DNA from: Pagrus major | Taxonomy: Eukaryota > Chordata > Actinopteri > Spariformes > Sparidae | Direction of reading: 5' to 3' | DNA: 64,000 bases | NCBI RefSeq assembly: GCF_040436345.1 | Contig: NC_133235.1 | Location: 18,562,660 to 18,626,659, forward strand | Shown here: piece by piece, positions 53,656-64,000 of the stretch | Position numbering within the stretch: the first letter of the stretch is position 1 | Layout of the letters: each line of letters opens with the position of its first letter | Position numbers and translations under genes: made by a program | Notes under the pieces: model-generated | Databases searched by the model: none | The model's input: only the letters and a program-made list of their open reading frames with translations | What the model was told of the DNA's origin: nothing

Positions 53656-54080
53656 TGCTGTATCGTAGGCAACTGGACGTGTTTCAGTTTCTTGAAGACG
53701 TGTCACCTCTCATCCAAGAGGCTTCTTCAGTTCTAACTAACTGGAGGGGAGTTGCAGGCTGTTAAACTATGTGTGGGAGTGTCCTTACAGAGTCGTTTAG
53801 GACACGTGTGAGCTCTGAGTTTCATTACTTATCACCCACCTACAATGCAGTACTTAGTTCTCTCCCCAGACAGCTTAACATACATTCAAACCTGGGCTCA
53901 CCTAGCCCTAGCAACCCACAAGTGTCCTTAATGACTCTGTAAGGACACTCCCACACAGAGTTTAAAAGCCTGCAACTCCCCTCCAGTTAGTTAGAACGGA
54001 AGAAGCCTCTTGGATGAGAGGTGAAACGTCTTCAAGAAAAAAGAAGAATTACCATGACCTGGATGACTGAGAACCTTTAT
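53656..54080. repeat. Palindromic repeat family D, full copy
   Basis: The outer arms pair: TTCTTGAAGACGTGTCACCT, CTCATCCAAGAGGCTTCTTC, AACTAACTGGAGGGGAGTTG and TGGGAGTGTCCTTACAGAGT match inverted CTCTGTAAGGACACTCCCAC, CAACTCCCCTCCAGTTAGTT, GAAGAAGCCTCTTGGATGAG and AGGTGAAACGTCTTCAAGAA. No transposase is encoded. A deleted copy is at 5663-5747. Confidence 0.8.
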
Positions 54081-55193
54081 CAAAATACCATTTAGTTTTG
54101 TGTCAACTACATCTCTTGCTCCATATACATCACCAACACCAACGTGGCTGTCACCTCAGCACAGAAAAAGTATGAAGAAAGTTGAAAGTCACAATAAATC
54201 TGGTCATGTTGACAGCTGAAAGGAGAGTTCATTGAGTCTGTGAGCTAGCTAATATACGAGACAGGGTCTACAAGGTTTCAGTTATGGATTTTGGTGAGCG
54301 TTAAATAAGACGTCACTAAACTGCTTCACAAAGATCAGAGCCAGTCACTGAGTAGCTGGATTCATCCCTGCACAGTCATATCTCAGAGGCAACAATGCCA
54401 AATTCAAAGCATTGCAGCCACCCGAACCCTCAGGGCAAAAGTGTGAAAATCTCACTGAAAGAAATATTTGTGCCATCAGGCTGGTATCAAGTCGGCAAAA
54501 AAAACCAAGCAAATCAGATTGCCCTTCCTGCCTTCTTCTCTTGAGTTTCTAAAATGCTCAGCACACCCAGTAGCACCAGTGCTGTGTGGTTTAGAGGTGT
54601 AGGGTGTCAATGGCTCAGCTCTGCTGCCCTGCGTCTCCCTTCACAGTCACTGAATCTCAGCTAGTCAGCAGCACTGCAGCACCGACAGCTCTGTGCGCAG
54701 AGGTGGGAAGAAGTAAGAGACACAGACAGACAGTCAAGGAGAGAAAAGACTTCTCTAACACATCTGATATATGTTCTCGAGCTGCTGCAGGTCAATCTGA
54801 CTCATTAGAAACTACAAACATACACTTCGGCAAACCTGACAATGCTGGACGACTTTGATTTGTACCCCACCTCAAACTCTTCTCTCTTTTAGTGTCTCTC
54901 TCTGTGTGTGATCATCAAAAACATGTGTGTGTGTGTGTACCAGATTAGTGTGTAGCCTAGATGTGTTTGCATGCTCTGCCTCTTGTATGATGTTCTCCAA
55001 ATCTGATTAACAATTGTGAAGCTGCTGACCTGCACATGCTGGAGTGAAATTCAACTTCTCACTCAAGCGTTCCACACACAGTTTAGTAAACGGTGTGCAT
55101 AATATGCTCCAGTACACACAAATACACATGCACACCACAGCTGATAAAAAAAATATTAGCATGGGTGGATGACAATGTTTTGAGTCTTATGAC

Positions 55194-55972
55194 CAGTGAT
55201 GGAATGTCACAAAGTGCTGTACTTGAGTACAATTTTGAGGTACTTTATCTGCTACTTTTGGAGGCAAATGTTGTACTTTTAAGTCCAATATTTGATAACT
55301 CTATTAACTAGTTACTGTCCAGATTGCATGCTGCATCAGAGCCAAAGTAGTGCAGTTTTAAATGAACTAATTTTGTAGAAAATCAGATTAAAAAACGGAT
55401 TCTAATAATCACAAACATGCTGAATATCGGTCGGGTAATCGGTTGACACATTGTATACAGCATGGAGTACCCGAAAGTCATACTTAAGCAAAAGTAAAGA
55501 TATCATGTTAAAATAGTACTTTGGTAAAAGTAATACAGTTGTACCTGAGTAAAAGTCTTTTTAAATGTACTTAAACATATAAAGTACAACTAAAAGTAAA
55601 GTATACATATACTTACATGTATGTACACACTGTATACTCTGGGTTGACTGATTATCTGCTTGACCGATTACTAGACCCGATATTAAGCTTTGTTCTGTTT
55701 ATTAGAATCAGTTTCTTTTTTTTATCTGATTGCTGATAAAATTAATTAATTTGAAAATCCATTACTATGGCTCTGATACAGCAATCTGCAAAGTAACTAG
55801 TAACTTAAGTTATCAAATAAATGTAGTGGAGTAAAACGTACGCTACAATATTGTCCTCTAAAATATAGTGGAGTGGAAGTGAAATGTATCCGAAAAAGGA
55901 AATACTCAGTACTTTAAAATTGTACTTAAATGCAGTACTTGAGTAAATGTACATAGTTACCTTCCATCACTG
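55194..55972. repeat. Palindromic repeat family E, full copy
   Basis: The left end CAGTGATGGAATGTCACAAA with TGTACTTGAGTACAATTTTG pairs with the right end CAGTACTTTAAAATTGTACT...TACCTTCCATCACTG. The interior is AT-rich. Further fragments follow at about 55990-56180 and 56705-56870. Confidence 0.75.
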
Positions 55973-57634
55973 ACATAGCCAACACACATGTAAATATACA
56001 ATTTACTTTTACTTGTACTTTTGATACTTAAGTACATTTAATATCAGATACTTCAAGACATTACTAAAATACTGTCCCTATGGATGACTTTTACTTTTGC
56101 CAAAGTAATATTTTAACACGATATCTTTACTCTTACTCAAGTGTGACTTTTGTGTACTTTTCTGCAACACTGACTTCAAAACAGTGCTCCACAAAATTGA
56201 TTGAAAACCTTTAAAAAATTACACACGTGGTATAAAAATCCATGTGGAATGTGTGGTTTTATCACTTGTGAGACGAGAAGAGAAAGAAATTGATTAAATG
56301 AATAAATCAGTTATCAAGAAGAAATTCTCAGCACTGTACTGTGTCAAATCTGGATTGTGAGGATGAAATTTTACTTCCCTGGGAAAACCTTTTTTCTCTA
56401 CACGCACATTAAAATCTTCCAATTATAATCTTCTTTGTCCTTTGTTGCACTTAAATAGTGTCCTGGGATCAGATTCATATCCTTCTTGTTTAAAGTTATC
56501 TATTATTAATGAGCAGATTTGGCAAACATCCAAAAGAAACAACTATCAGTAGCACAGTCTGCATCTCCTGACACTCATGTGCTGTTGTACTTTAAGGGAC
56601 ACCAATGTAATTACCTCAAATGTGATTTCGGCTTGTGCACAGTGAGGTTTAAGACTGAGCATCATAATCTGTGGTGTGACTAAACATACCGACTGTCACT
56701 ATATTGCAGGGGTGGAAGCAACTTAAAACAATTACTCAGATTACTTTAATTAGTCTGTAATTTTACTCATACTTCATTTTAATACCAGTAGTTTCACTTG
56801 TATTTTAGTAATACTTCAGTAATGTAACTGTACTTGTACTTGAATACAGATTCTCAGTACTGTTTCCCAGGGCTGTAGCTACCATTGAGGATACTGAAGT
56901 TGTGTTCTCTTGGGTCTTTGATATCTTAATACATATATATATATATTTGGTAAGACTTTATAATATCTATCATATCATTAAAAGAAACAATTATATATGA
57001 AATAGTTTTTAAATTATATTTAAAATGAATAGATATTTCACTGTTAACAAGCAATGAAATGCCTTTATTAGCAATTGTTTACTGGAAAGTTACAAGTGAT
57101 GTTTACAACACTTCGTGAAAGGTAAATAAAATAAATAAATACTCTGTAGTTCGTGTATACATTATTTGGATGGCCATTAAAGAGTTGCAAGTGATATCAA
57201 TATTAATTTGCCTTTTATTAATGATTGTTATTATGAAGTGTTACCCGGGTTAATAAGTTCTTCTCAGCATAGAAATAAGTTTAATAAATTTAAGTCAGAA
57301 TTGGCTGTATTTTCCACTTATCTTCTTCTTCTTCTGTCAGAATTTGAGTCCAGTTTTCATCTATCTGCTGGCACTGATATTATTTCCTAAGCGATTACCG
57401 GTCTCGTCAAAAAAATGCAGAGAAATGCATCGATTTATACCAAAGTCTTCAAAATGTTCCTGATGGATGGGGTGGGGGTCGGAGGGGCATGACCTCACTA
57501 TTTCTAAAATCCTGGCTACGGTCCTGCTCTGTCACCCACTGCTTCACTGAGCACAACACCAACACAGTTTGGGCCCAGTTTGACGCAGGATCTGTTCTGG
57601 ACCCGAGAGACAACCTTCCCGTGTTCCGCTCTCT

Positions 57635-57702
57635 GATTGGATCACCGAGGTGTCACTCAAGTCACCGTTGAACCATTTGCATAAGGAGGAGACTATAAAT
57701 AA
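57635..57702 (+). promoter_or_regulatory. vim: Core promoter of the vimentin-type gene
   Basis: A consensus TATA element TATAAATAA lies at 57694-57702, 84 bases before the ATG, placing transcription start near 57725. An inverted CCAAT box (GATTGG) is at 57635-57640, a typical distance further upstream. Confidence 0.7.
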
Positions 57703-57785
57703 GTAACGGTTCAGGGAACGCCCTCCCAGGCGCACAGTCGGGACAGGAGCAACACTGAGCGATTGTCTGCTAAGCCACAAGAAAG

Positions 57786-60700
57786 ATGTCTCACAGAGCA
57801 ACTCCAAGTTCCTCCTACAGGAAGATGTTCGGCGGGGAGAGAGTCTCCACCAGGAGCGCCTACACCAGCCGCCAGTACTCCATCCCGGTGCGCTCCTCCC
57901 GGGCGACCTACAGCGTCTCCCTGGCTCCCACCGTGTACGCAGCGAAGACGCAGCGGCTCCGGAGCAGCGCGGCCATGCCCCGGCTGGCCTCCGAGAACTT
58001 GGACTTCTCCTTGTCCGACGCCATCAACACCGAGTTCATGACGAACCGCACCAATGAGAAGGTGCAGATGCAGTCGCTCAACGACCGCTTCGCCAGCTAC
58101 ATCGAGAAGGTCCGCTTCTTGGAGCAGCAGAACAAGATCCTGCTGGCGGAGCTGGAGCAGCTGCGGGGCAAAGGCACGTCCCGGGTCGGAGATCTGTACG
58201 AGGACGAGATGCGGGAGCTGAGGCGCCAGGTGGACCAGCTCACCAACGAGAAGGCCCGGGTGGAAGTTTACCGGGACAACCTGGCGGAAGACATCGACCG
58301 GCTGAGAGAGAAGTAGGAGGCGTGGCACCCTTTCTGTCCTCTAATGTGTGATGATAGAGCTTTTACAGGCCTATAAAGTAGATCAATTATCACGAGCGTG
58401 TGCATGACTGATTATTAATCATAAACATGTTATATTGACCTGAATGCAATGTGACTTTATGCGCTTTCTCCTCATGAATATGCGCCAGCCACTGCGCAAA
58501 ACCCTGAACTTGAAGTGCTGCTGCAGCTTTGTGTCTGAGTCGAGTCTTCCCTGAAATGCTTTCATGCGTAAAGTCGAAGTGAGGCAGGAGAGGGCAGACA
58601 TTTTTGGAAGCAGAAAAGGCTGTTTTTTTTTTTTTTCTTTTAAAGAGGAAGAGTCCCAGTAGTGGCTGCCTAAATAAAAAATAAAGTGCCTGCTTTTTGT
58701 CTGTCTTTGCAGGTTGCAGGATGAAATAGCCCAGCGGGAGGACGCTGAGAGCAACATGCAGAGCTTCAGACAGGTACAGTATGACTCAAGTATTGAACTT
58801 TTTTTTTTTTTCGATGTTAACATCTGTTATAATTGTGTTATTTTGCAAAGAGAGCCTTCCTCTGCCACACCTCTCCTGCCATATGGGGTTAAAACCTGAA
58901 ACAAGTGATGTCAAAGAGATTAGATAAGCCTTCATTATCTCTATGAGTCTCACTTCTGTGGTGTGACTGTCCGTTCTCCCTCTATCTAATTATCACTCCT
59001 GAGCTGCAGACACAGGAATGCTCTCTTTCTGATGGCACAACAGCAATTTCCATCCATGATCCGAAATAGCTGTCGAGCAGCAGAACTGACCCCGGCCCGG
59101 TACAAAAGGCCAAGTTGTGGCTGTTAAGTCAGGCCTGCAACGAGAGGAGATCTTTTTAAGTCTGACTGGTCACGCTGAATGAGCTGGACACAAACGCGAC
59201 AACAGTGTGGACCCAATGTGGTTATCAGAGCGAAAAGACAAGCCGCCATGTGATCCGGCTGTCTCGTTCTGGTGAGGGCATCAGCACAGAAGAATCTCAC
59301 TCGTTATGGGCTTGTCAGAGATGGTTGCCCATCACTGGGTGAACAAGGAAGAGCTGATGGGATAGCAGTAGACATGTAACAATAAACCTCAGTTCCCCAG
59401 TGGTTATTTCCTTTTTAAGATCCATCAATACATCACCCAATCACGTCCATGTGAATGACAGGAAGGAAGTCCCTGTTGGCATGGTGGCACTCATACAACA
59501 ATGCAGGGTCCACAGCCGGCTCCCGCTCAGTCAGGCAGACAGTCACTCCTCCACCCTCGGGCCTGTTTGGGAAACCCTGCTGAATAGCACACTTTGTTTG
59601 TGGCATTAGAGCAGGCGCAAAGCTGCTTCATTTGCTGATACCTCAATTACCAGGCTGCCAACGCCCTGACAAAGCACAGCGGTGTGGTGCCACCGGCCAC
59701 ACATACGCAAGAATCGAATAGAATAGAGACGGATGTTTTTACAGCTACACTATTCTTACGTTATAGTGTTTTTTGTTCAGAAGAGAACATTTGCCTTACG
59801 CTTCATTCAGTTGAATGAAATGTTAACAGTTCTTAAACCACATGGTAACAGAGCTCCCAGTGGAATAACTATTTCTACCAAAAGAACCCGTAGAGATTTT
59901 CAGGCTAAGAATGCAGTTAGGTAATAACAAAAGGGATTAAGGGTCTCTTGAACAATGCTTCTGCAGTGCCCACTTTATTCAGTCAAACTCCCTTATACAG
60001 GGACAGAATCACTTAAAATTATTGGACCCTTTCTCCTCCCAGAGGTAAAAACAGACAGAAGTGCAACTATAGAGTTTCATTTGCTTTTTTTTATTGTTCA
60101 GTAAGGGGCTTAAGGCTCCATTTGGCAAACTCTGTGCAGCTGATCTGCAGTGCTGAGGGAAGTAGTGAGATCCTTTTACTCAAGTAGAAGGTAAAAATAG
60201 GCTCTTTTCACAGCACACATTTTGACTTGTCAAGGCAGGAAGAGCACAAGTGTGACCAATGACGTTAAAGCTGGCTCGGTTATATTAACTGTCCCAGTAA
60301 GTCATGACAATGAGTGAGCATGCACATTACCGTAGCCCTTCAAATACCTCACCTAAATGGAATGCAGCCATCATTAATTTATTATTTACCTGCTTCGACA
60401 AGTCAAAATATCGCCGCAAAAAGTGTCTGTTAGCGATCAACCCATATGGTTTAACCAGGGCGATAACAATACTGATTATTTGTAATCAAGGAGACTGATA
60501 ATCTATATTTTGAGCCGATTTACATTTGCAGTAAAAATGTTAATCTTAGTGTCAAACTTTAGAATAACCAGCATAAGTACAGTTACTCAAGTACAATTTT
60601 GGGTTTTTTTGCTTTTGTATTTCCATTTTATGCTACTTTATCCTTCCACACCACTACATTTATTTGCGAACTTTACAGATTCAGATTATCCAGTGTTAAT

Positions 60701-63700
60701 AGGCTATTACTTGTGGCATTAAACCAATCAGATGTTGTGTTTTGGGCGGGACCACAGACACAGAGAGGAGATGCTGCAACAGATCCAAAGCAGCAAATTT
60801 TTAAATGCATTTTATCGGAGATTGATAATCGACCACGCCGATAATCTGTATGTCCCTAGTAGAAATAAAAGTAAGTAAGAAGTAAAGGTAAGCAACATTA
60901 CGAGAGATATCTACTGAAGTCATCATGCTAACCAGCTAGCCCCAGCCAGTCCTGGTCAGTCAGGACCGCTAGCTGCACGGCTAACTGAGCCAACTAGCAT
61001 GTGGTAGTTAGCGGTTACCCAGCCCCCTAGTTGTATTGAGTATGAGTTCAGGTGGCCAATTATTACATATTGCACCTTTAAAGTGTCACAAGTAATAACA
61101 CATTTTATGCTGAAACAATTTTTTATGAGCATTATATTACCAATGATATATTGTATTTTTGTTTTTTAGTACTTTATGTTTGAATTTGTCAAAACAGACA
61201 ATTTTTGCCACAAATAGGCTCTTTAAAAAAACACTGCATCGTATGAGCTCAGCATATGTTCTGATGGTAAAATCTTTATATGAAAAGTGATTAGTGACTA
61301 TAGATATAAAGAAATGTAGTGAAGTACAATGTATTTCCCTCTAAAGTGTCGTGATGTATTCAAGCACTGTGGTTTAAAAGGTGCTGCAGTGTACACGACA
61401 CGTGAAAAACACGAGAAAACACCTAATTGGCATCTGCAAGGACACTTGTCACGTGTCTACACTCGATTGTTATTGGATGCATGCGTGAGTGCCCTTGCTT
61501 CGCTACACAATAGGTCACTTTGTGTACGTGGGCGTTGTGTGAGTGTGCCTATGCAGCATGTGAAAGAGCGTTTGTTTTTTCTATGTCAGCAAACACATAA
61601 TGTATAATTCATGCCACCTTCACAAGTCACCTCATTAAGAGTCGGTGTCACAACACAGGATGTGGACAATGCTGCCCTCGCCAGACTGGACCTGGAGCGG
61701 AAGGTAGAATCACTCCAGGATGAAATCAACTTCCTCAAGAAGCTGCATGATGAGGTAAGCTTCCTCTTTTTGTGTCCAAAGCTGACTCTAGTTCAAAAAA
61801 CACTGTGCATGCACTGCCTATCAAGCTAAAGGCAAACTACATGCATTGTGGGCCAAATAATTTGAGGTGTTTGTTAATCTGCCCAGACTGAGGACTAAAG
61901 CAGTCGGGTTCAATGCTTCAGTACAATTTTACGCTGACGTACTCGTAATAATGTCCCTAATGAATGTCATCTGAGTTGGCAAAAATGTATTTGTACATGC
62001 CTGTTCTATTGATTGTATTGCAGGAAATGCTGGAGCTGCAGAGTCAGATGCAGCAGCAGCAGCATGTGCAGGTGGACATGGAGATGGCTAAACCTGACCT
62101 GACAGCTGCTCTGAGGGACGTCCGCCTGCAGTATGAGAACCTGGCCTCCAAAAACATCCACGAGTCTGAGGAATGGTACAAATCCAAGGTAAAGATCTAC
62201 CACTGATGACAGCTAACAGGAGAAGTCTACTCTCTCTGTGTTCATGAGCAGACAGGTCTCTGTCCTGATTGGATAAAGTCAGCAGGGATACCAGAAAATG
62301 TCTTTTCTCTTTTACTGCATGAGTGGGGGGAGGAGAGAGTTTGTGGGTTACTGACCAAACACTCTATAACAGCGGTTAATGTAGGAATATAGAGCTATTT
62401 AACACTTAAGTTAATAAAAATATATCTCTTACAGCAACTTTAAATTTATATCACTTTGAATATCACATTTGTTTGAAACAATAGTCTTTTCTCTTTAGAT
62501 TAAGCCATTAAAAATAATTTGTATGTGTCAAATTACTGTCAGCAAGAAGAGAGGGTGCACCCTCTGTACACGAACTGCAACAACAACTTGTGAACAGAGT
62601 TTAGCATTTAGCAGCTAAGAAAATATTTCCCTTCGGACTTTATTTCAGGTGGACAGAAACACGACTTCAAATGAATGCTAATGTCGCAACAAATTGACAA
62701 CTGCTTGCTAATAAGTTCACTATATCAACTTAAAAAGTAATGATGTGTCAGTGTTGCGTTTAGAGCATGTTTCCAGTGCCCCCATGTGGCTGAAAAATCA
62801 GCTGGTGTTGGTTAAAATTAACTACAGCTATTATTTTTTCTTTAAAAGGCATTAAACCATCTGCCCAAGTACTATAAGAACTGCAGTAAAATAGAATCTT
62901 CCTTTTTCTTATAACCCTTAAAAAAATAAAAAGATCAACGAGCATTCAGCAGCCAAGAAAATATTTCCCTCTGGACATTTATACTAAAAGCAGCTCAGTA
63001 CATTAGAATCTTTTTTTGTCTTTATGACCTTGAACAAGCATTAAAACTGCTTCAACCACCAAAGTGTGGCGTCATGTCTGCAAGTCCCCGTGGCCACATC
63101 TTTCATAACTTACACGCTTCACACTATCTGCCATATTCGCTCTCCCTCAACCTCTGACTCATCATTTATTGAACAATTGATTTTTCTCCCTCTGTCTATG
63201 TTTGTCGCTATGATTGCCAGTTTGCTGACCTCACTGAAGCCGCGGCCAGGAATAATGATGCTTTGAGAGTGGCCAAGCAAGAGGCCAATGACTATAGACG
63301 TCAGGTTCAGGCACTTACCTGTGAGGTGGATGCCCTCAAAGGAACTGTGAGTATACACACTGCAGCATACAAGTAAATAATACAAAGCCCAATGTTTCCA
63401 ATCCAAAAATAGCTTGAGCCAAACAAATCTAGCACAAAAAGCCACAAAAACAAGGCATTTGTTTGAACGATGACACAGCAAAGAGCTCACTCTTGTCTTT
63501 TATTTTTATTCACTGCCTTGAGTGTCATTTTGTTCCCTCTTGACTGCTGTCCCAGAATGAGTCCTTGGATCGCCAGATGAGAGAGATGGAGGAGAACTTC
63601 TCCCTGGAGACGGGCGGTTACCAGGACACCGTAGGACGTCTGGAGGAGGACATTCACAACATGAAGGACGAGATGGCTCGTCACCTCCGGGAGTACCAGG

Positions 63701-63909
63701 ATCTCCTAAATGTCAAGATGGCCCTGGACATCGAGATTGCGACCTATAGGAAGCTGCTGGAAGGAGAGGAGAGCAGGTAACGCATGGTGACCTTTGTCTG
63801 AGCATTCATGTGATTCAGCAGAGATGCAGATCATAGTATGTGGCCTTTACTGTCTCCATTTTCAGAATCACCACCCCACTGGCTAGCTTCTCATCTCTAA
63901 ACCTGAGAG
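57786..63909 (+). CDS. vim: Vimentin-type (type III) intermediate filament protein, C-terminus outside window
   Basis: Cytoplasmic filament subunit. Seven exons: 57786-58312, 58713-58773, 61659-61754, 62024-62188, 63221-63346, 63556-63776 and 63866-63909. All phases fit, giving about 413 residues before the edge. The sizes of exons 2, 3, 5, 6 and 7 (61, 96, 126, 221, 44) equal those I recall for vertebrate vimentin. An Arg/Ser-rich head ([20 protein letters not shown]) is followed by the rod start [19 protein letters not shown] and the rod end [15 protein letters not shown] at residues 385-399. The tail begins [14 protein letters not shown]. Desmin, peripherin and GFAP fit less well ([27 protein letters not shown]). 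Exon 4 is one codon longer than the human vimentin exon, from an extra Gln in a CAG run. Teleosts carry vimentin paralogues, so orthology to vim itself is less sure than family. Confidence 0.87.
60145..60900. repeat. Family E fragments interrupted by a family F copy (vim intron 2)
   Basis: ATCCTTTTACTCAAGTAGAA (about 60171) and CAGTTACTCAAGTACAATTT (about 60580) are family E edges. Between them CACATTTTGACTTGTCAAGG (about 60215) and ACAAGTGTGACCAATGACG mark family F, also seen at 11305-11470. This suggests nested insertion. Confidence 0.5.
60929..61082. repeat. Repeat family G, copy 2 (vim intron 2)
   Basis: Shares GCTAGCTGCACGGCTAACTG and the right end GGCCAATTATTACATATTGC with 34700-34872. 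Confidence 0.6.
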
Positions 63910-64000
63910 GTAGGATCACAGTCTGCATGTTGATTTCACAGCAGGAATGTGATAAATATATTGCACGCTAATAATAGAACACACTGTTTCTCTTTTTTAG

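Larger units (their letters stand above)
48721..57660. other. Repeat-rich spacer between rp1 and the vimentin-type gene
   Basis: No gene is supported. The interval holds family B, D and E elements (listed separately), a short TG run (about 54926-54940), a TA run (56932-56946) and unassigned AT-rich DNA. Open frames here are short and lie mostly in repeats. Confidence 0.5.

Noticed and set aside
57711-58328. 205-codon minus-strand frame over the first exon of the vimentin-type gene
   Set aside because: Antisense shadow of a GC-rich coding exon. The plus-strand frame has clear filament protein homology and fits exon phases.

Overview
The window is nuclear DNA from a ray-finned fish, most likely a percomorph teleost. 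Multi-exon genes with vertebrate proteins and GT-AG introns are set in AT-rich, repeat-dense DNA. The repeats include a tRNA-derived SINE, several palindromic MITE-like families of the kind common in percomorphs, a decayed piggyBac element and microsatellites. No prokaryotic, viral or CRISPR features are visible. Five protein-coding genes can be assembled exon by exon with consistent reading phase: atp6v1h (minus, 3' part off the left edge), rgs20 (plus), tcea1 (minus), rp1 (plus) and a vimentin-type intermediate filament gene (plus, 3' end off the right edge).

Layout. 1-7.8 kb: atp6v1h, seven exons in view, with a non-coding first exon and two TFEB/CLEAR-like E-boxes at the promoter. 7.8-15.5 kb: mostly repeat-derived spacer containing one GC-rich open exon (9121-9419) that may be an upstream first exon of rgs20. 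15.5-24.6 kb: rgs20 with its 5' exon at 16.7-16.95 kb, Cys-string exon, RGS-domain exons and 3' UTR. 24.6-27.6 kb: spacer with a piggyBac relic between two diverged copies of one sequence. 27.6-34.1 kb: tcea1, ten coding exons, complete. 34.1-37.97 kb: upstream region of rp1. 37.98-48.7 kb: rp1, two doublecortin domains plus a 5.8-kb last exon with a long acidic tract. 48.7-57.6 kb: repeat-rich spacer. 57.6-64 kb: vimentin-type gene; the window ends on the splice acceptor of its eighth exon.

The order atp6v1h-rgs20-tcea1-rp1 matches human 8q11-q12. The human intervening genes LYPLA1, MRPL15 and SOX17 are not seen between tcea1 and rp1. The genes are not one pathway: lysosomal proton pump, G-alpha z/i signalling brake, transcription elongation factor, photoreceptor axoneme protein and cytoskeletal filament. 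They are linked by conserved synteny.

The most interesting sequence-level result is a U12-type AT-AC intron in tcea1 (30228-30767). It has a textbook ATATCCTTT donor, a TTCCTTGAC branch site and an AC acceptor, and only this splice restores the TFIIS family reading. Other points: an rgs20 intron whose ancestral exon edge lies behind a TG, 12 nt before the only nearby AG; a three-fold ~52-residue repeat in the acidic tract of rp1; an rp1 stop codon directly after the conserved CGQ-CPIL motif; and an rgs20 intron that is about 83% MITE.
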